This document shows, in pieces, positions 1 through 6,457 of a stretch of 40,114 bases of DNA (the stretch's first letter is position 1; every line of letters begins with the position of its first letter). This DNA is from Gammaproteobacteria bacterium (GTDB taxonomy: Bacteria > Pseudomonadota > Gammaproteobacteria > GCA-001735895). A model generated the notes under the pieces. The model was not told the origin of the DNA. It was given only the letters and a program-made list of their open reading frames with translations, and ran no database searches. The translations under genes and the position numbers were made by a program. The DNA is taken from the NCBI GenBank assembly GCA_026989015.1, contig JALSKD010000184.1, positions 1 through 40,114 on the forward strand, written 5' to 3'.

Positions 1-90
1 ACTGCAGGCTTATCAACCTTAGCAGGAAATTTTGGTCGACGGTATACCCGCCGCCGCGGGAAGCGTGACCGCCGTCAAGAAACCCGGAGG

Positions 91-834
91 TCAGGAAGGG
101 AGACGAAAATCCAGCGCCTGCAGGGGCGTGCCGGACGCATCTTCCACGATGACGCCGACGCCCAGCCGGTCTTTCCGCCACTTCGGGTCCAGCGGCAGGC
201 TGCGGGTCAGCCCGCCGGACAGCGGCAGCGCGGGACCGAAATGCCGTACCACGCGTTCATGCTCAAGCCGTTCACCGGCATTCTCTCCGGCCTTCACTTC
301 GGTGGACAGGCCGTTCTCGTAGATCACGAAACGGGCCTTCCAGGGTTTGCCTTTCGCCTGCGGGCTGTTGAGTGTCAGATCGAGGCGGTCATCACGGCGG
401 TCAACATCCAGCACCAGCGACAGCGGCGCGGTTTCCCGGTTGGCGGTCTTGATGCGCTCGATGATTCGGCGTGTGCCCTGGGTTTCCCGCCCGTCCACGA
501 GGAACTCTGGCGTGTAGATGCTGTTCTGCCGGTTCTGGCGGGCCAGCCGGCGCTGCCGCTGGGTGTATTCGGGCCGCGCGAAGCGGTCCTTCCAGCCGAG
601 GCGGTCCCAGTAGTCCACATGCAGGGCCAGCACCAGCGCATCGAGCTGTTCCTTCGGCAGTTTCACCAGCTCTGCCACCCAGGCATCGGCCGGCGGGCAA
701 CTGCTGCAGCCTTCGGAGGTGTAGAGTTCCACCACCGCTACGCGGTGCTCCGGGCTGGTGACGCGGAAGCGTTCGGCATTGGCCGTGGGTGCCACCAGCA
801 ACAGGTTCAGGATGAAAATGACGGAGATGCGCAT
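91..834 (-). CDS. DUF1223 secreted thioredoxin-like protein
   Basis: A 247-residue protein of the DUF1223 family, periplasmic or secreted proteins of unknown function with a thioredoxin-like fold. Residues 1-20 form a signal peptide ending in an Ala-Asn-Ala site. The family hallmark, a Leu-Tyr-Thr-Ser-Glu-Gly-Cys-Ser-Ser-Cys-Pro-Pro stretch, places a CxxC pair at Cys43 and Cys46, which would be the redox-active site. I chose the ATG at 832-834 because a GGGAGGG ribosome-binding site lies just before it and the signal peptide starts there; an in-frame start at 888 would put charged residues ahead of the signal peptide. It lies 50 bp downstream of pyrE on the same strand. The family is clear; the substrate is unknown. 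Confidence 0.85.
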   Translation of the reverse strand: MRISVIFILNLLLVAPTANAERFRVTSPEHRVAVVELYTSEGCSSCPPADAWVAELVKLPKEQLDALVLALHVDYWDRLGWKDRFARPEYTQRQRRLARQNRQNSIYTPEFLVDGRETQGTRRIIERIKTANRETAPLSLVLDVDRRDDRLDLTLNSPQAKGKPWKARFVIYENGLSTEVKAGENAGERLEHERVVRHFGPALPLSGGLTRSLPLDPKWRKDRLGVGVIVEDASGTPLQALDFRLPS

Positions 835-884
835 GGGTATTCCCTCCCGGGTTTTCTGTTCCGATCGTCGGCGTGGCCAGAGGT

Positions 885-1523
885 TCAATCCACGCCATAG
901 CGACTGCGGTAGTCCCGCATCGCCGCCAGTTGGTCGGCATCGCCGCGGGATTCGAGGTAACCGATGATGTCAGCCATGCGAATGATGGGTATCACCGCAA
1001 CCCCTTCCGCTTCCAGCTCCTGGATCGCGGAGCGTTCGCCCTGGCCGCGTTCCTGGCGGTCGAGGGCCACGGTGACGGCGGCCACTTCACCGCCCAGCGA
1101 TTCGAGCAGCGCCATCGACTGACGGATGGCGGTGCCGGCGGTGATTACATCGTCGATGATCAGCACCCGGCCCTGTATCTCGGCGCCGACGATACGGCCA
1201 CCCTCGCCATGGTCCTTGGCCTCCTTGCGGTCGAAGGCATAGGGCAGGTCGCGCCCGTGCGCCCGGTAGAGACTGGCCGCGGTCACCGCGGCCAGCGGTA
1301 TGCCCTTGTAGGCGGGCCCGAACAGCAGATCGAAGTCGAGTCCGGCTTCGACGATGGCCTCGCCATAGAAGTCGCCCAGCGCCGCCAGGTCGGCACCGGT
1401 ATTGAACAGCCCGGCATTGAAGAAATAGGGGCTGACGCGGCCCGACTTGAGCGTGAATTCGCCAAAGCGCAACACGCCGCGGCGAATGCAATAGTCGAGG
1501 AAGCGCTGCTGAAAGTCGTTCAT
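885..1523 (-). CDS. pyrE: orotate phosphoribosyltransferase
   Basis: A 212-residue cytoplasmic enzyme that joins orotate to PRPP to give orotidine 5'-phosphate in pyrimidine synthesis. The PRPP-binding signature [13 protein letters not shown] is at residues 120-132, and the flexible catalytic loop with [12 protein letters not shown] is at 98-109. Length and the N-terminal region match the bacterial PyrE family throughout. It is divergent from the exonuclease III-like gene at 1584, with 60 bp between the starts; the near-palindromic GTATGATAAC at 1551-1560 supplies a -10-like hexamer to both strands. The pyrE / ExoIII-fold pairing also occurs in Pseudomonas, where the neighbour is crc. Confidence 0.95.
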   Translation of the reverse strand: MNDFQQRFLDYCIRRGVLRFGEFTLKSGRVSPYFFNAGLFNTGADLAALGDFYGEAIVEAGLDFDLLFGPAYKGIPLAAVTAASLYRAHGRDLPYAFDRKEAKDHGEGGRIVGAEIQGRVLIIDDVITAGTAIRQSMALLESLGGEVAAVTVALDRQERGQGERSAIQELEAEGVAVIPIIRMADIIGYLESRGDADQLAAMRDYRSRYGVD

Positions 1524-1550
1524 CGGTCACCCGGGGTTGATGGAGCTGCG

Positions 1551-1560
1551 GTATGATAAC
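1551..1560. promoter_or_regulatory. shared -10-like element between pyrE and xth
   Basis: The 60-bp gap between divergent pyrE and the exonuclease gene contains GTATGATAAC. It reads TATGAT on the plus strand and TATCAT on the minus strand, both close to the sigma-70 -10 consensus. No convincing -35 hexamer was seen at 16-18 bp on either side, so this is a candidate only. Confidence 0.35.
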
Positions 1561-1583
1561 GGCTTTTTGCGGCAACTGCTTTC

Positions 1584-2363
1584 ATGAAGGTCATTTCGGT
1601 CAATACCAACGGCATCCGCGCCGCGGCGCGCAAGGGCTTCTTCGACTGGCTCGCGCAACAGAATGCGGACTTTACCTGCATCCAGGAAACCAAGGCCCAG
1701 GTGGACCAGCTCACCGGCCCCTGCTTCCGTCCCGAGGGCCATCATGCGGCCTACTGCGATGCGCTGAAGAAGGGCTACAGTGGCACCGCCATCTATGCCC
1801 GCCGTGCGCCGCTCGAGGTGATCCGAGGCTATGGCGACAGCGAGTTCGACAACGAGGGCCGCTACATCGAATTCCGTTACCGCAGGCTGTCGGTGGTCTC
1901 GCTGTACGCCCCTTCCGGTTCCTCCGGCGAGCACCGCCAGGCGTCCAAGGACCGCTTTCTGAAGTCCTTCAGGCTGCACCTGCAGTCGATCCGCCGCAAG
2001 CGGCGTGAGTTCATCATCTGCGGCGACTGGAACATCGCTCACAAGGAAATCGACCTGAAGAACTGGAAGCAGAACCAGAAGAATTCCGGCTTCCTCCCCC
2101 ACGAACGCGCCTGGCTGTCGGAGCTGTTCGACGACCTTGGGCTGGTGGATGCCTTTCGCGTGGTCGATCCGCGCCCGGAGCAGTACACCTGGTGGTCCAA
2201 CCGGGGTCGCGCCTGGGAAAAGAATGTGGGCTGGCGCATCGATTACCAGATCGTCACCCCCGGGCTGGGCGATGCGGTGCGCTCGGCTTCGATCTACACC
2301 GAACAGCGCTTTTCCGACCATGCGCCGCTGATCATCGACTACGACCTGGAGCTGGACGACTGA
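1584..2363 (+). CDS. exodeoxyribonuclease III-family nuclease (Crc/ExoA-like)
   Basis: A 259-residue member of the endonuclease/exonuclease/phosphatase fold. The active-site residues of exonuclease III are all visible: Asn7, Glu35 in IQETKAQ, Asp148 and Asn150 in CGDWNIAH, and Asp245-His246 in FSDHAPL. It should be an AP endonuclease / 3'-5' exonuclease acting in base-excision repair. In overall sequence and position (divergent from pyrE) it resembles Pseudomonas Crc, a relative that has lost these residues and acts as an RNA-binding cofactor of Hfq. Here the catalytic set is intact, so I call it a nuclease. Its TGA is followed immediately by the ATG of the next gene, indicating co-transcription. 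Confidence 0.9.
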   Translation: MKVISVNTNGIRAAARKGFFDWLAQQNADFTCIQETKAQVDQLTGPCFRPEGHHAAYCDALKKGYSGTAIYARRAPLEVIRGYGDSEFDNEGRYIEFRYRRLSVVSLYAPSGSSGEHRQASKDRFLKSFRLHLQSIRRKRREFIICGDWNIAHKEIDLKNWKQNQKNSGFLPHERAWLSELFDDLGLVDAFRVVDPRPEQYTWWSNRGRAWEKNVGWRIDYQIVTPGLGDAVRSASIYTEQRFSDHAPLIIDYDLELDD

Positions 2364-3938
2364 ATGGCACAGCCGCTCGGACAAACCGAAACCCGCGACT
2401 GGCTCGAAACCCTGCGCGCCTTCCTGCATCCGCGGGTGGTCACCATGCTGTTCTTCGGTTTTTCCGCCGGGGTACCGCTGCTGCTGATCTTTTCGTCGCT
2501 GAGCCTGTGGCTGCGCGAGGCCGGCATCGACCGCTCCACCGTCACCTTTTTCAGTTGGGCGGCGCTGGGCTATTCCTTCAAATTCGTCTGGGCACCGCTG
2601 ATCGACCGCCTGCCAGTGCCTCTGCTGACCCGCGCGCTGGGTCGCCGCCGCGCGTGGATTCTGGTCGCCCAGGCCGCCATCGCCGTGGCCCTGCTGTGGA
2701 TGGGGTCGGTGGACCCGGCCGCGGGCGAACCGGCCTTGCTGATGATGGCCGCGGCGGCGGTGATGCTTGGCTTCTCCTCGGCCACCCAGGACATCGTCAT
2801 CGATGCCTACCGCATCGAATCGGCACCGCTGGACCTGCAGGCGCTGATGTCTTCCACCTACATTGCCGGCTACCGCATCGGCATGCTGGCCGCCGGTGCC
2901 GGAGCCCTGTTCCTCGCCAGCCATCTCGGATCCACCGCCGCACACTACGACTACAGCGCCTGGCGCTGGACCTACTACTGCATGGCCGGGCTGATGCTGG
3001 TGGGCATGACGACCGCGCTGATCATTGACGAGCCGGTGGTCAACCGCAGCCACGAGAGCCGCTACGGCAGCCGGGATTTTGCCGGCTTTCTGCTGCTGTT
3101 CCTGCTTGCGGTGGCCGGCTTCGTCGCCAGTTTCTGGCTGTCCGCCGACTGGGCGGCACAGGCCAAGCGCTCGCTGTCCGCAAGCATCGGCAACCGGCCG
3201 CTGGCCGGCATCCTCGTGGAGGGCCTGCGCCTGACCCTGGGCATCGCCGTGGCCGCCCTGCTCGCGCGGATCATGCTGTGGAGCGGGTGGGTCAATCGCT
3301 CACTGGTCGAAACCACCTGGATCGATCCGGTGCGTGATTTCTTCAACCGCTATTCGACCCGGATCGCGCTGCTGTTGCTGCTGCTGGTCGGCACCTACCG
3401 CATTTCCGACATCGTGCTCGGGGTGATCACCAATGTATTCTTTCAGGACATGGGCTTCAGCAAGGAAGAAATCGCCACCATCGTCAAGACCTTCGGACTG
3501 TTCATGACCCTGGCCGGCGGCTTCCTCGGAGGTGTCCTGGCTGCGCGTCACGGCGTGATGCGCATCCTGTTCCTGGGCGCCGTGTTGACCGTGGCGACCA
3601 ACCTGCTGTACCTGCTGCTGGCCAGTGCCGGGCACAGCATTCCCCTGCTGTATGTGGTCATTTCCGCCGACAACCTTTCCGCCGGCCTCGCCAGCGCCGC
3701 CTTCATCGCCTTTCTGTCGGGGCTGACGAACACCTCGTTCACCGCCGTTCAGTACGCCATCTTCAGCTCCCTGATGAGCCTGCTGCCGAAAATCATCGGC
3801 GGTTATTCCGGCTCGATGGTGGACAGCATCGGCTACGACCGGTTCTTTCTGTTTGCCGCCCTGCTGGGACTGCCCGTGCTGGCACTGATCTGGCTGGCCA
3901 ACCGCTGGCTGATGGCCCGTCCGGACACAAAAACCTGA
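2364..3938 (+). CDS. ampG: AmpG-like MFS muropeptide permease
   Basis: A 524-residue inner-membrane protein with about 12-14 hydrophobic segments. The N-terminal stretch (FGFSAGVPLLLIFSSLSLWL, then KFVWAPLIDRLPVP and LGRRRAWI) is characteristic of AmpG, the major-facilitator permease that imports anhydromuropeptides from the periplasm for peptidoglycan recycling. Length agrees with the long Gammaproteobacterial AmpG type. The ATG follows the stop codon of the exonuclease gene with no gap, so translation is probably coupled. No beta-lactamase or ampR gene is nearby, so a link to resistance induction cannot be inferred. Confidence 0.87.
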   Translation: MAQPLGQTETRDWLETLRAFLHPRVVTMLFFGFSAGVPLLLIFSSLSLWLREAGIDRSTVTFFSWAALGYSFKFVWAPLIDRLPVPLLTRALGRRRAWILVAQAAIAVALLWMGSVDPAAGEPALLMMAAAAVMLGFSSATQDIVIDAYRIESAPLDLQALMSSTYIAGYRIGMLAAGAGALFLASHLGSTAAHYDYSAWRWTYYCMAGLMLVGMTTALIIDEPVVNRSHESRYGSRDFAGFLLLFLLAVAGFVASFWLSADWAAQAKRSLSASIGNRPLAGILVEGLRLTLGIAVAALLARIMLWSGWVNRSLVETTWIDPVRDFFNRYSTRIALLLLLLVGTYRISDIVLGVITNVFFQDMGFSKEEIATIVKTFGLFMTLAGGFLGGVLAARHGVMRILFLGAVLTVATNLLYLLLASAGHSIPLLYVVISADNLSAGLASAAFIAFLSGLTNTSFTAVQYAIFSSLMSLLPKIIGGYSGSMVDSIGYDRFFLFAALLGLPVLALIWLANRWLMARPDTKT

Positions 3939-4028
3939 ACCCCTGCCCGGTTTTACGGTCTGATACAGCGCATAATGGGTATTGCTTCCAAGGCGTCCGT
4001 TAAGCGGGCGTACCGGTATATACTGTTA

Positions 4029-4032
4029 TTAA
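4029..4032. repeat. TTAA target-site duplication, left copy
   Basis: TTAA directly abuts the left terminal repeat of the element and matches the copy at 4306-4309. In a GC-rich genome two TTAA tetramers placed exactly at both tips are best explained as a duplicated target. Confidence 0.75.
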
Positions 4033-4305
4033 CCCGGCAAGCATCTACATAGTATTCAGGGCTTCAAGAATGGGCCGGATCAAGGCGCGGCGCGCAGGCA
4101 AGGGTCATTCCCTTGGCAAGCGCCGCAACACCGAGCCGGTTCATTCTTGAAGCCCCTAACCTGTTGAAAACAAAGAGCGAGGCCCGCACGTGCTCGCCCG
4201 CGGACGGTGTTATCGGCGCTTGCTGCAGAATGACTGCAGCGGCGCACCGATGCCTTGCCGCGAACGAGCGCGAGCGGGCTGAACACGATGTAGATGCTTG
4301 CCGGG
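4033..4305. mobile_element. MITE-like non-autonomous element with TTAA target duplication
   Basis: A 273-bp element bounded by perfect 18-bp terminal inverted repeats: CCCGGCAAGCATCTACAT at 4033-4050 and its reverse complement at 4288-4305. Similarity continues imperfectly for about nine more bases (a GT.TTCAG pattern). TTAA is present immediately outside both ends (4029-4032 and 4306-4309), as expected for a target-site duplication. It has no plausible transposase gene and would need one supplied in trans. Inside are two hairpins, arms 4059-4072/4142-4155 and about 4222-4228/4234-4240. The sequence TTAACCCGGCAA recurs at three other places in the window, one next to a probable transposase remnant at the right edge. 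Confidence 0.82.
4059..4155. repeat. long hairpin inside the MITE-like element
   Basis: GGGCTTCAAGAATG at 4059-4072 is exactly complementary in reverse to CATTCTTGAAGCCC at 4142-4155, giving a 14-bp stem closing a 69-nt interior; a GGCCGG / CCGG pairing next to the arms may lengthen it. A second, shorter imperfect hairpin (GCTGCAG-AATGA-CTGCAGC, 4222-4240, extendable by GGCGC pairings) lies in the right half. Confidence 0.7.
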
Positions 4306-4309
4306 TTAA
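4306..4309. repeat. TTAA target-site duplication, right copy
   Basis: The second TTAA, directly outside the right terminal repeat, followed by TATATACAG. It pairs with the copy at 4029-4032. Confidence 0.75.
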
Positions 4310-4348
4310 TATATACAGCTCATCACTTTCAAGGACACGAAAACCGTC

Positions 4349-4936
4349 ATGATCAAGACACTGCTGCGCTACCGCATCAATCACTGCTTCAAAAAGGGGC
4401 ACTATGAGCGCGCGCTCGAGTTGCTCGAGCCACTGGCGCGCAAGGACGACGCCCAGGCACAGTTTCTGATCGGCCTGGTCTATTCCAATGCCTGGCGTGA
4501 ACTCGGCGAAGACGATGCCTTCAACGCCGAGAAATGGTTCACCCGTGCCGCCGACAACGGTCACCGCATCGCCCAGCTCATGCTCGGCGACCTCTATGCC
4601 CTGGACCCCCACCGCCCGGAACATGTCCAGCGTGCCGTCAAATGGTACCTGCGCGCCCACAAATCGGGCTGCCCGGTCGCTGGCCGCAAACTGGCCGCCC
4701 TCTACCTGCGGCACCGCGGCGAGCTGGATGTCGAGATCAATACCGCCGGGCTGCTCTATGAGGCGGCGGACCAGGGCGACTACAAGGCCGCGGTACTGCT
4801 GGCCTGGCTCTACAAAAAGGGTATCTGCGGCTTCCAGCGCGATTTCCAGCGTTTCAATTACTGGTGGAACAAGCTCAAGCAGATGAGCAAGCGCTATCCG
4901 TCCCTGCCCTCGCAGAACGATCTGCTGCATTATTAA
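4349..4936 (+). CDS. Sel1-like repeat protein
   Basis: A 195-residue protein without a signal peptide, built of helical Sel1/TPR-like repeats. The clearest run from about residue 34, with AQAQFLIGLVY, then AEKWFTRAADNGHRIAQLMLGDLY and AVKWYLRAHKSGCPVAGRKLAALY, followed by a last unit around LLYEAADQGDYKAAVLLAWLYKKG. Such repeats bind protein partners; the partner is not evident. The ATG at 4349 has only an AAGGA 13 bases upstream. The gene lies between a TTAA-flanked transposable element (right tip 4305) and a solo copy of the same element end that begins at its stop codon (TAT TAA CCCGGCAAG), so it is bracketed by element ends. Confidence 0.8.
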   Translation: MIKTLLRYRINHCFKKGHYERALELLEPLARKDDAQAQFLIGLVYSNAWRELGEDDAFNAEKWFTRAADNGHRIAQLMLGDLYALDPHRPEHVQRAVKWYLRAHKSGCPVAGRKLAALYLRHRGELDVEINTAGLLYEAADQGDYKAAVLLAWLYKKGICGFQRDFQRFNYWWNKLKQMSKRYPSLPSQNDLLHY

Positions 4937-4946
4937 CCCGGCAAGC
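4933..4946. repeat. solo TTAACCCGGCAAGC element end after the Sel1 gene
   Basis: TTAACCCGGCAAGC repeats the outer 14 bases of the element at 4029, including the TTAA, in the orientation of a left end with the body to the right. TTATTAACCCGGCAAGC (17 bases) is shared with 4027-4042. Sequence beyond it does not match the element, and no partner end was found close by. The stop codon of the Sel1 gene is the TAA of the TTAA. Confidence 0.7.
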
Positions 4947-4985
4947 GCTTGACCCAGGCCGTCGTCGCGCAGCCCGCGTCCGCGT

Positions 4986-4991
4986 TATAAT
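4986..4991 (+). promoter_or_regulatory. -10 box (TATAAT) upstream of thiD
   Basis: A perfect TATAAT lies 27 bp before the GTG start of thiD. A TTGACC occurs at 4949-4954, but the 31-bp spacing is too long for it to serve as the partner -35. No TPP riboswitch (THI box) fits in the 82-bp gap. Confidence 0.5.
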
Positions 4992-5018
4992 CGCTGCTTT
5001 CCCTGCTGGAGACGCCGC

Positions 5019-5831
5019 GTGAAAACCCCTTCCGACCCTGACTATTCACCGCCCGTGGTGATGGCTTTCTCCGGGCACGACGCCACGGGCGGCGCCGGCA
5101 TCGGCGCCGACATCGAATCCATCATCTCTCAGGGCTGCCACGCCAGCACTGTGGTCACCTGCCTGACGATACAGGACAGCATCGATGTGGCCGGGGTGGC
5201 ACCGGTAGAACCGGAAGTCATTATCGAATCCGCGCGCGCGGTGCTCGAAGACATGCCGGTCGCTGCCTTCAAGATCGGTCTGCTGGGCAGCGTCGAAACC
5301 GTCGAGGCGGTGCATTCGGTGCTCTATGATTACCCTCAGGTGCCACTGGTAATGGACCCGGTGCTGGCCAGCGGCCGCGGGACGCCGCTCGGTGACGAGG
5401 AACTGACAGAGGCCATGAAGACCCTGCTGTTCCCGCTGGTCGATGTGCTGACGCCGAACCTGCGCGAAGCGGCCCAGCTGGCACCGGAGGCGGACAGCCC
5501 GGCGGCGATGGCCAGCAGTCTGATCGACCGCGGCTGCAACCATGTGCTGCTGACCGGTACCCATGACGACAGCCACAAGGTGGTCAACCGCCTGTACCAC
5601 AATCATCGCGAGATCGACCGTTTCGAGTGGGACCGCCTCTCCGGCGAATTCCACGGCAGCGGTTGCACGCTGGCGGCCACACTGGCCGCGCTGCTGGCGA
5701 TCGGTCTCGATCCGCTGTCCGCCAGCCGCGAGGCCCAGCAATTCACCTGGCACAGCCTGTTGCACGCCCACCGCATCGGCATGGGGCAATCCTTCCCCTA
5801 CCGGCTTTTCTGGAGCGGCGAGGAGGAATGA
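5019..5831 (+). CDS. thiD: hydroxymethylpyrimidine/phosphomethylpyrimidine kinase
   Basis: A 270-residue ribokinase-fold enzyme that phosphorylates HMP and then HMP-P to HMP-PP for thiamine synthesis. The N-terminal SGHDATGGAGIGADI substrate region, the VMDPVLASGRG segment and the anion-hole/catalytic motif GSGCTLAATLA near residue 215 are all present. Start is GTG at 5019, supported by GGAG at 5008-5011. The stop overlaps the thiE start (ATGA at 5828-5831), so the two consecutive pathway steps are translationally coupled. Confidence 0.93.
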   Translation: MKTPSDPDYSPPVVMAFSGHDATGGAGIGADIESIISQGCHASTVVTCLTIQDSIDVAGVAPVEPEVIIESARAVLEDMPVAAFKIGLLGSVETVEAVHSVLYDYPQVPLVMDPVLASGRGTPLGDEELTEAMKTLLFPLVDVLTPNLREAAQLAPEADSPAAMASSLIDRGCNHVLLTGTHDDSHKVVNRLYHNHREIDRFEWDRLSGEFHGSGCTLAATLAALLAIGLDPLSASREAQQFTWHSLLHAHRIGMGQSFPYRLFWSGEEE

Positions 5832-6457
5832 GGTCTCTGCTGCGCGGCCTGTACGGCATCACCCCACAGCGGTTGCTCGACGACGACCGCCGGTTGACGG
5901 ATGCCGTCTCCGCCGCGCTGGAAGGCGGCATGCGCCTGCTGCAATACCGCGCCAAAATGCGGTCGCCCACTGACCGCTTGCGTCAGGCCGATCGGCTCAA
6001 ACGATTGTGCGACGATCACGAGGCGCTGTTCATCGTCAATGACGACCTGGATCTGGCCCTGGCCAGCGGCGCCGACGGTGTGCACCTCGGCGAGCACGAC
6101 GGATCCGTGGCCGAGGCACGAACCCGCCTCGGCGATGGCGCGATCATCGGCGCCTCCTGCTACAACCGGATCGATCTGGCCGAGGCAGCTGCCACTTCCG
6201 GAGCCAGCTACCTCGCCTTCGGGCGTTTCTTCCCGTCACGCAGCAAGCCGCAGGCGGTTCAGGCCGAACCGTCGCTGCTGCAGACCGCCCGCGAGCGCTT
6301 CGATCTGCCGCTGTGCGCCATCGGTGGCATCACCCCGGACACCGCAGGGGTGCTGGTGGCAGCCGGAGCCGACCTGATCGCGGTCATCGAAGGCCTGTTC
6401 GGCGCGCCGGACATCGGCGCCGCCGCCGAGCGCTTCTCTAGAGCTTTGCGCGCTTGA
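5828..6457 (+). CDS. thiE: thiamine-phosphate synthase
   Basis: A 209-residue TIM-barrel enzyme that condenses HMP-PP (made by ThiD) with the thiazole phosphate to give thiamine phosphate. Typical segments are LYGITP near the N-terminus, [44 protein letters not shown] and [25 protein letters not shown]. The ATG at 5828 is preceded by a strong GAGGAGGAA and overlaps the thiD stop. Its last 20 bases overlap the 3' end of the convergent copper ATPase gene, so no terminator separates the two transcription units. Confidence 0.93.
   Translation: MRSLLRGLYGITPQRLLDDDRRLTDAVSAALEGGMRLLQYRAKMRSPTDRLRQADRLKRLCDDHEALFIVNDDLDLALASGADGVHLGEHDGSVAEARTRLGDGAIIGASCYNRIDLAEAAATSGASYLAFGRFFPSRSKPQAVQAEPSLLQTARERFDLPLCAIGGITPDTAGVLVAAGADLIAVIEGLFGAPDIGAAAERFSRALRA

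Larger units (their letters stand above)
3939..4348. other. 410-bp gene-free gap carrying a TTAA-flanked mobile element
   Basis: No credible gene lies between ampG and the Sel1 gene. The left part (3939-4028) has a -10-like TATACT at 4019-4024. Bases 4029-4309 are a small transposable element with its target duplications. The right part (4310-4348) is the remaining leader of the Sel1 gene with an AAGGA at 4331-4335. If the element and one TTAA are removed, two TATATAC words (TATATACTG and TATATACAG) come to lie about 16 bp apart in the same direction, so the element probably split the original Sel1 upstream region. Minus-strand open frames across the element are not convincing genes. Confidence 0.7.

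Noticed and set aside
1527-3053. 508-codon minus-strand frame opposite the exonuclease and ampG genes
   Set aside because: Composition is the His/Gln/Arg/Gly-rich pattern of antisense reading in GC-rich DNA; the plus-strand genes have clear family motifs.
4212-4250. Integron attC site suggested by the GCTGCAG hairpin
   Set aside because: No core sites of the GTTRRRY type flank it; it is better explained as part of the transposable element.
4064-4930. Long minus-strand open frame covering the small element and the Sel1 gene
   Set aside because: Its residues do not resemble any protein, it runs antisense to a gene with clear Sel1 repeats, and part of it is the transposable element.
4949-4991. 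TTGACC ... TATAAT as a full promoter of thiD
   Set aside because: The spacing is 31 bp instead of about 17, so the two hexamers cannot work together; only the -10 was kept.
4937-5018. TPP riboswitch ahead of thiD
   Set aside because: The gap is too short and lacks the conserved CUGAGA and ACCUGA-type words in the right order.
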